Shown here piece by piece: positions 1-7,591 of a stretch of DNA of 33,991 nucleotides (positions are counted from its first letter, which is position 1; each line of letters opens with the position of its first letter). The position numbers were made by a program, and so were the translations under genes. Under the pieces are notes generated by a model, which searched no databases, had not been told where the DNA came from, and was given only the letters and a program-made list of their open reading frames with translations. The DNA is from Sphingorhabdus sp. EL138 (GTDB lineage Bacteria; Pseudomonadota; Alphaproteobacteria; Sphingomonadales; Sphingomonadaceae). The stretch covers positions 1 to 33,991 of the forward strand of contig NZ_CAMDCK010000022.1 in assembly GCF_945890115.1 (NCBI RefSeq). Reading direction: 5' to 3'.

Positions 1-1
1 A

Positions 2-457
2 GGCGTTGGCTGCTCCATTGGCCTATGCGGTGATTTCGTTATCGCGGGTAAGTCTGGTTATTTTCTTCAGGCATTTGTGAATATCGGCCTCGTTCCCGAC
101 GGCGGCGCATCGTGGATGCTCCCACGCTTGGTCGGCAAAGCCCGCGCAACAGAAATGATGTTGCTCGGTGAGAAAATCAGCGGTGAAAAAGCGGCGGATT
201 GGGGCATGATCTACAAATGCGTTGAAGATGAAGCCTTACAAACAGAAGCCCGCGCGCTGGCTAGCCGGCTCGCCAACGGTCCTACCGTGGCATATGCAGT
301 GATGCGCAAAAATATACTGACCGCGCTGGAAAACTCGTATGCCGAACAATTGCTGGCGGAAGCCGAAGGGCAACGGATTGCAGGAAGCACCGCCGATGCA
401 AAGGAAGGCGCTCTCGCCTTTGTGGGAAAACGCAAAGCAAGCTTTAAGGGGCAATGA
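2..457 (+). CDS. Enoyl-CoA hydratase/isomerase family protein, PaaG-like (5' end missing)
   Basis: C-terminal 151 residues of a crotonase-fold protein; the reading frame is already open at base 2, so the start lies outside the window. The fragment begins inside the CoA/oxyanion region (GVGCSIGLCGDF) and continues through VNIGLVPDGGASWMLPR, LLGEKISGEKAADWGMI and a C-terminal EGALAFVGKR helix. The catalytic position carries Asp in VPDGG and lacks the hydratase-type Glu. This is typical of PaaG, the epoxyphenylacetyl-CoA isomerase of phenylacetate degradation, and of related isomerases acting on acyl-CoA in the cytosol. No other paa gene is visible, so a generic enoyl-CoA hydratase/isomerase of fatty-acid oxidation is equally possible. 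The gene is followed at once by a hairpin terminator. Confidence 0.85.
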   Translation, partial: GVGCSIGLCGDFVIAGKSGYFLQAFVNIGLVPDGGASWMLPRLVGKARATEMMLLGEKISGEKAADWGMIYKCVEDEALQTEARALASRLANGPTVAYAVMRKNILTALENSYAEQLLAEAEGQRIAGSTADAKEGALAFVGKRKASFKGQ

Positions 458-465
458 GAATTGGG

Positions 466-510
466 GGCAGCCTGAGCTGAACGCGCGCGTTACCTCAGGT
501 GCCGCCTTTT
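466..510 (+). terminator. Rho-independent terminator of the enoyl-CoA hydratase gene
   Basis: GGCA(G)CCTGAG at 466-476 pairs with CTCAGGTGCC at 494-503, giving a 10-bp stem with one bulged G. The loop contains the self-complementary AACGCGCGCGTT, which can extend the stem. GCC and then TTTT (507-510) follow. It starts 9 bases after the stop codon, where a terminator is expected. The rest of the gap to the tRNA (511-684) holds no gene I can support. Confidence 0.6.
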
Positions 511-687
511 CAGTATGTGCTGAGCTTTTTATCCGAGCGGCGATATGTGTCGCTCGGCCTAAGACGTCCCTTGGACACGAATGGCCGCAAGGCGCGTTTT
601 GTCGGTCAGCGCCAAATGCTTCCATATTGCCTCACGGCATCTAACACGTCCCGAAAGAGCGCGTTGTTTATTTGGAAGAGATAGTGG

Positions 688-774
688 CGGACAGGGTGGG
701 ATTCGAACCCACGGTGAGCTTCCACCCACGACGGTTTTCAAGACCGTTGCCTTAAACCACTCGGCCACCTGTCC
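688..774 (-). tRNA. tRNA-Ser (anticodon UGA)
   Basis: Read on the minus strand, the acceptor arm GGACAGG (774-768) pairs with CCTGTCC (695-689). It is followed by discriminator G at 688 and an encoded CCA at 687-685. The D-loop shows GTGGCCGAGTGGTTTAAGG, the anticodon stem-loop is CGGTCTTGAAAACCG with anticodon TGA, and the T arm holds GGTTCGAATCC. A long variable arm (GTGGGTGGAAGCTCAC) marks a class II tRNA, as expected for serine. It should decode UCA and other UCN codons. Confidence 0.96.
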
Positions 775-787
775 ACTTACGAAGCGT

Positions 788-816
788 GCCCTAGCCAGTG
801 CGGTTTGCGATGGCAA
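788..816 (-). promoter_or_regulatory. Predicted promoter of tRNA-Ser
   Basis: On the minus strand, TTGCCA (816-811) and TAGGGC (793-788) are separated by 17 bases. The -10 is preceded by GC, making GCTAGGGC, close to the GCTANAWC form known for the Caulobacter housekeeping sigma factor. The -10 lies 13 bases before the mature tRNA 5' end. Prediction by eye only. Confidence 0.4.
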
Positions 817-937
817 GCCATAGATGCCGTGCACTGTCACCAATGTGCACGATGAAATGTTGGCCTGCTGGGACCAAAACCATTCACAGCCCTGATGCGT
901 TGTGGCATTATGACTCAATCCAACATGAGGGGGCCGC

Positions 938-2008
938 GTGCGCTTTTACCGTAAAATTTTGATGACGATGTTGATTTGCGCAGGTGCTTTCGTGCTTGGC
1001 ACAGAATGTCTAGCACAGGATATTGGCACAGACGCAGCGCAGGGCACAGAAGCGCAGGAGGTCGCTTTCCGGTCCTATCTGGCACAAGTGCGGCAACGTG
1101 CCTTACAAGAGGGTGTGACGCAAGCGACACTCGACCGCGTGCTGCCGTCGATTAGGTATAATGATCGCGTGGTTCGGCTTGACCGGCAACAACCAGAAGG
1201 AGCGTCTAGCGCGCCAGTGCCCAATTTTGCACCTTATAAGGCCCGCCATGTCGATGCATCGCGCATCAGCCGGGGCCGCGCCAAATATGCTGAGCTTCGT
1301 CCGTTACTCAAACGCATTGAGGATGAGACGGGCGTGCCTGAAGATATTATGATTGCCATTTACGGACATGAAACCGATTATGGATCCTTCATGGGTAATT
1401 TCAACGCACCTGAAGCCTTAGCCTCTTTGGCGTATGAAGGACGTCGCCGCGCATTGTTTGAGGGCGAGTTGATCGCCGCACTCAAAATGATAGACAAAGG
1501 CGTGCCGCAATATGCGATCACCGGAAGCTGGGCCGGGGCGTTGGGTAAGCCACAATTTCTGCCATCTGTATATTTGCGCCTCGCGCGGGATGGCGATGGT
1601 GACGGCTATGCCGATATTTGGCGGAGCGAAGTCGATGCGATGACCTCCATCGCCAATTATTTCGTCAATGCGGGTTGGCGGCGTGGCGAGGATTGGGGAT
1701 TTGCAGTTAATGTGCCTGCGTCATTTAATCGGGGCATCATGCGATCGCGGATGACGTCGCCGCGATGCCCCCGCGTCTTTGCGCGACACAGCCAATGGCG
1801 CACAATCGCGGAATGGCGGCAGCTAGGCATTTCGCCGCAGCGAGGATTTTGGCCCAATGACAATATCATGGCGACGTTGATAGAGCCTGATGGGGTGGGC
1901 AATACTGCCTATCTTCTCGGCGGCAATTACCGCGTGATCTTGGACTATAATTGTTCCAATTTCTATGCGTTGTCGGTCGGGCTGTTGGCGGACGAGTTGC
2001 GTAACTAG
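938..2008 (+). CDS. Lytic murein transglycosylase (MltB/GH103 family), exported
   Basis: A 356-residue enzyme expected to cleave the MurNAc-GlcNAc bond of peptidoglycan in the periplasm, forming 1,6-anhydroMurNAc ends. An N-terminal signal peptide is seen (charged start RFYRK, hydrophobic core about residues 8-20, probable cleavage after ECLA). The SLT_2/GH103 core follows: VPEDIMIAIYGHETDYGSF carries the probable catalytic Glu145, and TGSWAGALGKPQFLPS is the conserved substrate-groove segment. Next come the GDGDGYADIW loop, resembling the EF-hand-like site of Slt35, and NYFVNAGWRRGEDWG. A C-terminal segment ends with the YRVILDYNCSNFYALSVG block typical of the family. The GTG start at 938 has GAGG 7 bases upstream; an ATG at 962 is the alternative but would shorten the positively charged leader. 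Monocistronic by spacing. Confidence 0.92.
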   Translation: MRFYRKILMTMLICAGAFVLGTECLAQDIGTDAAQGTEAQEVAFRSYLAQVRQRALQEGVTQATLDRVLPSIRYNDRVVRLDRQQPEGASSAPVPNFAPYKARHVDASRISRGRAKYAELRPLLKRIEDETGVPEDIMIAIYGHETDYGSFMGNFNAPEALASLAYEGRRRALFEGELIAALKMIDKGVPQYAITGSWAGALGKPQFLPSVYLRLARDGDGDGYADIWRSEVDAMTSIANYFVNAGWRRGEDWGFAVNVPASFNRGIMRSRMTSPRCPRVFARHSQWRTIAEWRQLGISPQRGFWPNDNIMATLIEPDGVGNTAYLLGGNYRVILDYNCSNFYALSVGLLADELRN

Positions 2009-2012
2009 GTTT

Positions 2013-2040
2013 TTGAGTTGTCCTCGCTGACCGCTATACG
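2013..2040 (+). promoter_or_regulatory. Predicted promoter of the mini-ORF/tmk operon
   Basis: TTGAGT (2013-2018) and TATACG (2035-2040) are 16 bases apart, and the -10 sits in GCTATACG. This fits the TTGASnn-N13-GCTAnnnn pattern seen at other promoters of this window. A start site near 2047 would give a leader of about 36 bases before the mini-ORF. Nothing else resembling a promoter lies between the transglycosylase gene and tmk. Confidence 0.45.
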
Positions 2041-2082
2041 CGGCAATTGAATTCGACTATCGGATACCTGAAGGAGGCGGCT

Positions 2083-2175
2083 ATGCCTTTTGCGATATTC
2101 GATGATGGAACAGAAGAATTTATGCGTGATATTGCGGACGACCTAACGAGCCGGGCATCATGGGTGCGCCTGTGA
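2083..2175 (+). CDS. 30-residue mini-ORF overlapping the tmk start
   Basis: An ATG at 2083 has a near-perfect ribosome site AAGGAGG at 2071-2077, the best in this neighbourhood. It opens a 30-codon frame reading MPFAIFDDGTEEFMRDIADD and then LTSRASWVRL, acidic in the middle and without a membrane segment. Its TGA stop (2173-2175) overlaps the GTG at 2172 as GTGA, the same coupling geometry used by other pairs in this window. I do not recognise a family. It may be a real microprotein, a translation-coupling leader for tmk, or a remnant of a lost gene. Its existence rests on the ribosome site and overlap, not on homology. Confidence 0.45.
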   Translation: MPFAIFDDGTEEFMRDIADDLTSRASWVRL

Positions 2176-2807
2176 CCGCACGCGGCCGTTTTATATCGAT
2201 CGAAGGCGGCGAGGGGGTTGGCAAGTCGACTCAGATTGCAGCACTCGCCGCGTTCATCACACAATATGGATTTGAAGTTGTTTTAACCCGCGAACCAGGT
2301 GGAACCGACGGCGCGGAAACCATCCGGCAGTTGGTGCTTGGCGGAAGTGCTGAACGGTGGATGCCGCGCGCCGAGGCATTGTTGTTCGCCGCCGCACGCA
2401 GCGACCATGTCGAGCGGCTCATCGAGCCGGCCTTGGCCAGCGGAAAATGGGTCATTTCTGACCGCTTTATCGATAGTAGCCGTGCATATCAGGGTGCGGG
2501 CTCCGGCCTGTCCGATGCCGATATCATGACGCTGCACCAGATTGGCAGCCATGGCATGTTGCCGGATCGGACCTTAGTGCTGCGGCTCGATACCAAGGAG
2601 GCCGCAAGCCGCGCGGCTGCACGTGACCAGAACCAGCCTGACCGCATTCAGGGCCGCACAGAGATTTTTCATTCGGACGTCGATGTGGCCTTTGTGAGCT
2701 TTGCTGAGCGTGAACCGCGCGTTCGGCTTGTCGATGCGTCGGGTGCGACGGACGCGGTAACAGCGCGGCTGCTGGCCGAAATTAGCGACCTGTTGGAGCC
2801 GGCATGA
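2172..2807 (+). CDS. tmk: Thymidylate kinase (dTMP kinase)
   Basis: Phosphorylates dTMP to dTDP with ATP in the cytosol, an essential step of dTTP synthesis. The P-loop GGEGVGKST is near the N-terminus. REPGGT is the conserved dTMP-binding loop. VISDRFIDSSRAYQGAG is the DR(Y/H/F) motif, and DQNQPDRIQGR is in the lid region. About 211 residues, the normal length. I chose GTG 2172 because it overlaps the stop of the mini-ORF as GTGA and gives the usual short N-terminus (TARGRFISIEGGEG). The ATG at 2160 adds only four residues and neither start has its own ribosome site. The stop overlaps holB as ATGA. Confidence 0.95.
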   Translation: MTARGRFISIEGGEGVGKSTQIAALAAFITQYGFEVVLTREPGGTDGAETIRQLVLGGSAERWMPRAEALLFAAARSDHVERLIEPALASGKWVISDRFIDSSRAYQGAGSGLSDADIMTLHQIGSHGMLPDRTLVLRLDTKEAASRAAARDQNQPDRIQGRTEIFHSDVDVAFVSFAEREPRVRLVDASGATDAVTARLLAEISDLLEPA

Positions 2808-3769
2808 ACGTTTATGTAGGACATGATAAGCCGTGGCGGCAGTTCGCGACCGCTTGCGACAGTAATAAGGTCCACCATGGCTGGATATTATCTGGGCCAC
2901 GGGGCATCGGCAAATCTGCCTTTGCATTGCGGGCAGCAGCCATGCTGGTCGACCCAGAAAATGCCTATGCCAGCATGATTGCGCGCGGGTCGCATCCCGA
3001 TATCCTATCCATCAAACGGCTGCCAAAAGAGGCATTGAAGGAAGATGACGACATTGATGATGTCACCGAGTTCAAGCGCAGCATCACCGTCGATCAAATC
3101 CGCGGGCTTCAGCAATCGCTAACTACCCGTCCCGGTTTAAGCAACCGGCGCGCGATTATCATTGATGCGGCGGACGACTTGGAGCGGGGCGGGGCCAACG
3201 CATTGCTCAAATCGCTAGAAGAACCGCCCGTTGGCACTTTTTTCTTCCTCGTCAGCCATGCCAGTGACCGGTTGCTGCCGACCATTCGGTCGCGCTGCCA
3301 GATCCTTCGGTTTGAGGCATTGAACGATGCCAACATGGCCGACATATTACAACGCGCGGCGCCAGAGGTGGGGGCGGACGAACTGCAAGCCCTTATCCGT
3401 TTGGGCAATGGTACACCGGGGCAAGCGCTGGATTTTCTTGGTCTTGATCTCAAGGAAATTGAGGATGCCATGACGTCCATCTTGCGTACGGGTGACCGCG
3501 ACAATGCATTGCGCAGTGGCTTGGCGGACAAATTGGCGTTAAAGGCTGCGCAACCGCGTTATGAGGCTTTCTTGCGCCGCGCGCCGTCGTTGATAGCGGA
3601 GTATACGCGAAAGCTGGATGCCACGCAGGCGAGCAATGGTGTCGCTGCTTGGGAGGCCGCAAGCGGGCTTGCCGCGCGCGCCATTGCCTTAAGTTTAGAC
3701 AAACAAAGCGTCGTCTTTCAAATGGGAAGCTTGCTGGCATCGTTTCAAGCGCATACAGCGCGCCCATAG
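2804..3769 (+). CDS. holB: DNA polymerase III subunit delta' (clamp loader)
   Basis: A 321-residue AAA+ protein of the clamp-loader complex that helps open and load the beta sliding clamp. Walker A is GPRGIGKS (Lys37). The mid-region IIIDAADDLERGGANALLKSLEEPP contains the Walker B/LLK-LEEPP motif shared by delta' and gamma/tau, and TIRSRCQILRF is the SRC sensor-1 motif. The four-cysteine zinc module of gammaproteobacterial delta' is absent. The C-terminal helical collar domain is divergent. The ATG overlaps the tmk stop by 4 bases, and metG follows 18 bases downstream, so all three are probably co-transcribed. Confidence 0.93.
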   Translation: MNVYVGHDKPWRQFATACDSNKVHHGWILSGPRGIGKSAFALRAAAMLVDPENAYASMIARGSHPDILSIKRLPKEALKEDDDIDDVTEFKRSITVDQIRGLQQSLTTRPGLSNRRAIIIDAADDLERGGANALLKSLEEPPVGTFFFLVSHASDRLLPTIRSRCQILRFEALNDANMADILQRAAPEVGADELQALIRLGNGTPGQALDFLGLDLKEIEDAMTSILRTGDRDNALRSGLADKLALKAAQPRYEAFLRRAPSLIAEYTRKLDATQASNGVAAWEAASGLAARAIALSLDKQSVVFQMGSLLASFQAHTARP

Positions 3770-3787
3770 CCATTTTTAAGAGTATCC

Positions 3788-5356
3788 ATGTCCGAACCGT
3801 TCTACATCACCACCGCAATCGCTTATCCCAATGGGAAGCCGCATATCGGCCACGCCTATGAGGCAATCGCCACCGACGCTATTGCACGTTTTCAGCGGCT
3901 GAATGGCCGCGAAGTCTGTTTCGTTACCGGCACCGATGAACATGGCCTAAAAATGGACCAGACGGCACGGGGACTGGGCAGGGAAACGCGCGATCTTGCG
4001 GATGAAATGTCATCTTATTTCAAACAAATGTGCGCAACTCTTGATATTTCTGCTGACCATTTCTGCCGGACCACAGCCGATAATCATCACAAAGCGAGCC
4101 AGGCGATTTGGAAGCGGCTTGAAGCGAACGGCGATCTCTATCTGGACCGATATGAGGGGTGGTACTCTGTCCGCGACGAAGCATATTATGACGAAGCCGA
4201 ACTCACCGAAGGGGAAGGGGGGCAGAAGCTTTCACCCCAAGGTACGCCGGTTGAATGGACGGTTGAGGAAAGCTGGTTTTTCCGGCTCTCCAAATATGAA
4301 AAGCCATTATTGGACTATTACGCAGCCAATCCGGAATTCATTCGCCCCGACAGCCGCAAAAATGAAACCGTCAAATTTGTCGAAGGCGGGTTGAAGGACT
4401 TGTCCGTCTCGCGCACCAGCTTTGACTGGGGCGTCAAGGTTCCGGGCAGCGAGAACCACGTCATGTATGTCTGGCTCGATGCGCTGACGACTTATATCTC
4501 AGCCATTGGGTTTCCAGATGACACCGAGGAGTGGCGCAAATTCTGGCCAGCAAGCGTCCATATCATCGGCAAGGACATTGTCCGGTTCCACACGGTATAT
4601 TGGCCCGCATTCCTCATGTCGGCAGGCTTGCCCTTGCCAAAAATGGTGTTCGGCCACGGCTTTTTGTTGTCACGCGGCGAGAAAATGTCAAAATCTTTAG
4701 GCAATGTAGTAGATCCGATGGAACTGGCTGAGTTATTTGGCGTCGATGCCTTGCGCTATTTCCTGCTGCGCGAAGTCAGCTTTGGGCAAGATGGTAGCTA
4801 TAGCCCAGAGGCCATTGTCACGCGCGTTAATGCTGACTTGGCGAATAGCTTTGGCAATTTGGCGCAGCGGACCTTGTCGCTGGTTTTTAAAAACTGCGAG
4901 GGATATCTTCCGGCGATTCACGGCCATCATCCCGATGATCAAGCCTTGCTGGAATTGGTTGGCAATGCCGTTTCTGTCCAAATTCCGACCCATTTTGAAG
5001 ATCTCGCCATGTCGCAAGCTTTAGAAGCTTGGATGCAAGCCGTGTTTGCATGTAACGCCTATGTCGACGTGCAGGCACCATGGGCGCTGAAGAAAACAGA
5101 TCCCGAGCGGATGGAGACTGTTTTGGCGACATTGTTCATCTGCATCGCACAACTGGCCATAGCCGTGCAGCCATTCATTCCCGGGTCAGCTACTAAGCTG
5201 CTCGATCAGATGGGTGTGCCCGATGATGTACGTAATTATGCACGTGCCGGGTCGCATTGGTATTCGCCACTGGCCGAAGGTGGTTTCCAAATTGCCCAGC
5301 CTGTAGGCCTGTTCCCACGGCTGGAATTGCCGGCGGAGGAGGGGGCCGCCGCCTGA
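3788..5356 (+). CDS. metG: Methionine--tRNA ligase
   Basis: Class I aminoacyl-tRNA synthetase charging tRNA-Met, initiator included. HIGH is intact at residues 19-22 in AYPNGKPHIGHAYEAIATD and KMSKS at 299-303 in GEKMSKSLGN. TGTDEHGLK and YVWLDALTTY are conserved active-site segments. At 522 residues it is the short form: it lacks the C-terminal EMAP/Trbp111-like tRNA-binding domain, and no CxxC pairs of a zinc knuckle are seen in the connective peptide. Its TGA shares one base with the tatD ATG (TGATG), indicating coupled translation. Confidence 0.96.
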   Translation: MSEPFYITTAIAYPNGKPHIGHAYEAIATDAIARFQRLNGREVCFVTGTDEHGLKMDQTARGLGRETRDLADEMSSYFKQMCATLDISADHFCRTTADNHHKASQAIWKRLEANGDLYLDRYEGWYSVRDEAYYDEAELTEGEGGQKLSPQGTPVEWTVEESWFFRLSKYEKPLLDYYAANPEFIRPDSRKNETVKFVEGGLKDLSVSRTSFDWGVKVPGSENHVMYVWLDALTTYISAIGFPDDTEEWRKFWPASVHIIGKDIVRFHTVYWPAFLMSAGLPLPKMVFGHGFLLSRGEKMSKSLGNVVDPMELAELFGVDALRYFLLREVSFGQDGSYSPEAIVTRVNADLANSFGNLAQRTLSLVFKNCEGYLPAIHGHHPDDQALLELVGNAVSVQIPTHFEDLAMSQALEAWMQAVFACNAYVDVQAPWALKKTDPERMETVLATLFICIAQLAIAVQPFIPGSATKLLDQMGVPDDVRNYARAGSHWYSPLAEGGFQIAQPVGLFPRLELPAEEGAAA

Positions 5357-6132
5357 TGTTCGTCGATTCCCACTGCCACCTCAATTACAAGGGCTTGGTC
5401 GAACAGCAGGCCGAGATACTTGCGCGCGCGCGCGAAAATGGGGTGTCGGCGATGCTCAACATTTCGACGCGAGAGTGCGAATGGGATGATGTCATTGGCC
5501 TTGCCGAACAAGAGACTGATGTGTGGGCGTCCGTCGGTATTCACCCGCATGAGGCGGACCAGCATGTCGGGATGGACTGCGCCAAACTTGTTACAAAATC
5601 AGCACATCCACGTGTTGTGGCCATTGGCGAGACGGGCCTCGATTATTATTACGACAAAAGCGACCGAGCACAGCAAGGCGCGGGCTTTCGCGAGCATATC
5701 AAGGCGTCGCGGGAAACGGGCCTACCTATCATCATTCACACCCGCGATGCGGAAGCAGATACGGCGGCGATACTGACCGAAGAAATGCGGGAAGGCACCT
5801 TCACTGGCGTTATTCATTGCTTCACGGCCAGCGCCGATTTTGCGCGCATCGCCTTGGATTTGGGCCTGTATATCTCGCTGTCGGGTATTGTGACCTTTAA
5901 GAATGCCCAAGACATTCAGGATGTGGCCAAATGGTTACCTGCGGATCGCTTATTGGTGGAAACCGATGCACCATTTCTCGCGCCAATTCCGCATCGTGGC
6001 AGAACTGGGGAGCCGGCCTTTGTAGCAGATACCGCGCGCTTTGTAGCGCAATTGCGCGAAGTTGCCCCTAAAACGCTGGCGCAGCAGACTTCAGACAATT
6101 TCTACGACCTGTTTACGAAAGCCAGTCGATGA
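5356..6132 (+). CDS. TatD family metal-dependent hydrolase (putative DNase, YcfH-like)
   Basis: A 258-residue TIM-barrel amidohydrolase-fold protein. Metal ligands are visible: HCH in MFVDSHCHLN, Glu in AIGETGLDYYY, His in IIIHTRDA and in GVIHCFTAS, and Asp in LLVETDAPFLAP. Family members have 3'-5' exonuclease or deoxyribonuclease activity and are proposed to act in DNA repair; the physiological substrate is unsettled. I used the ATG at 5356, which overlaps the metG stop and gives the canonical N-terminus. The frame is open further upstream but that is inside metG. The position between metG and the retropepsin gene is the usual one in alphaproteobacteria. Confidence 0.93.
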   Translation: MFVDSHCHLNYKGLVEQQAEILARARENGVSAMLNISTRECEWDDVIGLAEQETDVWASVGIHPHEADQHVGMDCAKLVTKSAHPRVVAIGETGLDYYYDKSDRAQQGAGFREHIKASRETGLPIIIHTRDAEADTAAILTEEMREGTFTGVIHCFTASADFARIALDLGLYISLSGIVTFKNAQDIQDVAKWLPADRLLVETDAPFLAPIPHRGRTGEPAFVADTARFVAQLREVAPKTLAQQTSDNFYDLFTKASR

Positions 6133-6725
6133 ACATCATGGAGGATGGCCCATCGCTGATTTGGGGTGTTATATGCATATTGCTGCTTGTTAGCTCGCTT
6201 GCGGCGCGGCGCTTACCCTTGGGCTATGTTGCCAAGGCTGGCCTCGCTTGGCTCGCCATTTTTGCGGCCTTGTTCGCCATTTTCAGCTTCCGGTTTGAAT
6301 TTATCGGCATTTGGGAGCGCGTAAAAGCCGACATATCGGGCACCGCCGGACAAAGCATTAGCGGTGAAGCCATTGAACTGCGCCGACAAGACGATGGCCA
6401 TTATTGGCTCATGGTCGACATAAACGGCAAACCCGTGCGCTTCATGATCGATAGCGGTGCGACGACGACAGCGATTAACGCAACTACAGCAAGCGAGGTC
6501 GGCGTTGAAGCCGATGGCTATCCAATCATCCTTAGTACCGCAAACGGCCGTGTAGCCGCTAATCGGGCAAATGTTCGGTTGTTGACTGTAGGTCCGCACC
6601 GGATTGAAAACCATCCAGTGGTCGTGTCGGAGAGCTTTGGCGACGTGAACCTATTGGGCATGAACTTCCTCAACAGCATGCAAAGTTGGCGCGTGGAAGC
6701 TAACATGATGGTGCTTCAACCGTGA
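6129..6725 (+). CDS. Membrane-anchored retropepsin-like aspartic protease (clan AA)
   Basis: 198 residues. Two hydrophobic segments (about 9-26 and 37-55) precede one aspartic-protease half-domain with the active site FMIDSGATTTAI (Asp108), the flap-like LSTANGRV, and a C-terminal NLLGMNFLNSMQSWRVE. This matches the single-domain bacterial retropepsin-like family (TIGR02281-type), which should work as a homodimer, here facing the periplasm. Substrate unknown. The ATG overlaps the tatD stop by 4 bases, so it is the last gene of the tmk operon. An ATG at 6138 is an alternative start. Confidence 0.85.
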   Translation: MNIMEDGPSLIWGVICILLLVSSLAARRLPLGYVAKAGLAWLAIFAALFAIFSFRFEFIGIWERVKADISGTAGQSISGEAIELRRQDDGHYWLMVDINGKPVRFMIDSGATTTAINATTASEVGVEADGYPIILSTANGRVAANRANVRLLTVGPHRIENHPVVVSESFGDVNLLGMNFLNSMQSWRVEANMMVLQP

Positions 6726-6766
6726 ATAAGCATATGGCAATTGATACGGACGCAAGGCTGATAGAA

Positions 6767-6793
6767 TATGTTAATTAACATAATATATATTAT
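6767..6793. promoter_or_regulatory. Two adjacent AT-rich palindromes upstream of mazG
   Basis: TATGTTAATTAACATA (6767-6782) is a perfect 16-base palindrome. It overlaps ATAATATATATTAT (6780-6793), a perfect 14-base palindrome. Both lie in the 92-base gap before mazG, just after a possible weak promoter (TTGATA 6741-6746, TAGAAT 6762-6767, 15-base spacer). Such symmetry and AT content stand out against the GC-rich surroundings and suggest a binding site for a dimeric regulator, or simply an AT-rich promoter element. Confidence 0.4.
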
Positions 6794-6817
6794 CGAACTT
6801 ATTGATGTGGCCAACTG

Positions 6818-7582
6818 ATGCGCGCAGATATTACCCCTCTTACGGTTATCATGGCTCGCTTGCGTGATCGTGACACGGGCTGTCCATGGGATATTGAACA
6901 AAACTTTGCGACGATTGCCCCTTACACTATTGAAGAAGCGTATGAGGTTGCGGACGCAATCGAGCGAAATGATCTGGATGCGCTAAAAGACGAACTGGGT
7001 GATCTGCTGCTTCAAGTTGTATTTCACAGCCAGATGGCAAGCGAATTAGGCGCTTTCGACTTGCAGGACGTCGTGAATGGCATTTGCGACAAAATGGTGC
7101 GCCGCCATCCGCATGTGTTTGGAGGTGTTACAGCCAAAAGCCATGAGGTGCCTGACAATTGGGAAACCATAAAGGCGGCTGAACGCAGCGGCGATGAAGA
7201 TAACAGCGCCTTGGCGGGAGTGGCCCTCGCCCTTCCCGCTTTATTGCGTGCCCAAAAAATTCAAAAGCGCGCGGCGCGTACAGGATTTGACTGGCCGGAC
7301 CAATCCGGTGCACGGAAAAAGATTATTGAGGAGTTAGAAGAGGTTGAAGAAGCCATTTCAGATGAACATGTTGCGGAAGAAATAGGCGACTTGCTATTCG
7401 CCGTCGTTAATTTCGCGCGCTTTCACAAGGTAGACGCAGAATTTGCGTTGAAGCAAGCAAGCGCCAAGTTCGAACGGCGGTTTCGCGACATGGAAATGTC
7501 TGCGGGCGACGCTTTTGCGGGGTTATCACTCGATGAAAAAGAAGAATTATGGCAGCAAGCCAAATCAAAAGAGAAAACTTAA
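6818..7582 (+). CDS. mazG: Nucleoside triphosphate pyrophosphohydrolase MazG
   Basis: A 254-residue protein with two MazG repeats that hydrolyses (d)NTPs to NMP and pyrophosphate. In E. coli it also lowers ppGpp by depleting its precursor and cleans up aberrant nucleotides. Domain 1 shows LRDRDTGCPWDIEQ and then the metal-binding EExxE and ExxD motifs in TIEEAYEVADAI and DELGDLLLQVVFHSQMA. Domain 2 repeats the pattern in IIEELEEVEEAI and EEIGDLLFAVVNFARF. The intervening KIQKRAARTGFDWP is also conserved. It has its own upstream region and converges on hflX with a 9-base gap. Confidence 0.95.
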   Translation: MRADITPLTVIMARLRDRDTGCPWDIEQNFATIAPYTIEEAYEVADAIERNDLDALKDELGDLLLQVVFHSQMASELGAFDLQDVVNGICDKMVRRHPHVFGGVTAKSHEVPDNWETIKAAERSGDEDNSALAGVALALPALLRAQKIQKRAARTGFDWPDQSGARKKIIEELEEVEEAISDEHVAEEIGDLLFAVVNFARFHKVDAEFALKQASAKFERRFRDMEMSAGDAFAGLSLDEKEELWQQAKSKEKT

Positions 7583-7591
7583 GGCACAGAC

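Noticed and set aside
533-557. Hairpin CCGAGCG / CGCTCGG between the terminator and tRNA-Ser
   Set aside because: 7-bp stem with an 11-base loop and no T-run on either strand; a terminator for the tRNA cannot be claimed from it.
5257-5355. 33-codon N-terminal extension of tatD
   Set aside because: Lies wholly within metG; the ATG at 5356 gives the canonical TatD N-terminus.
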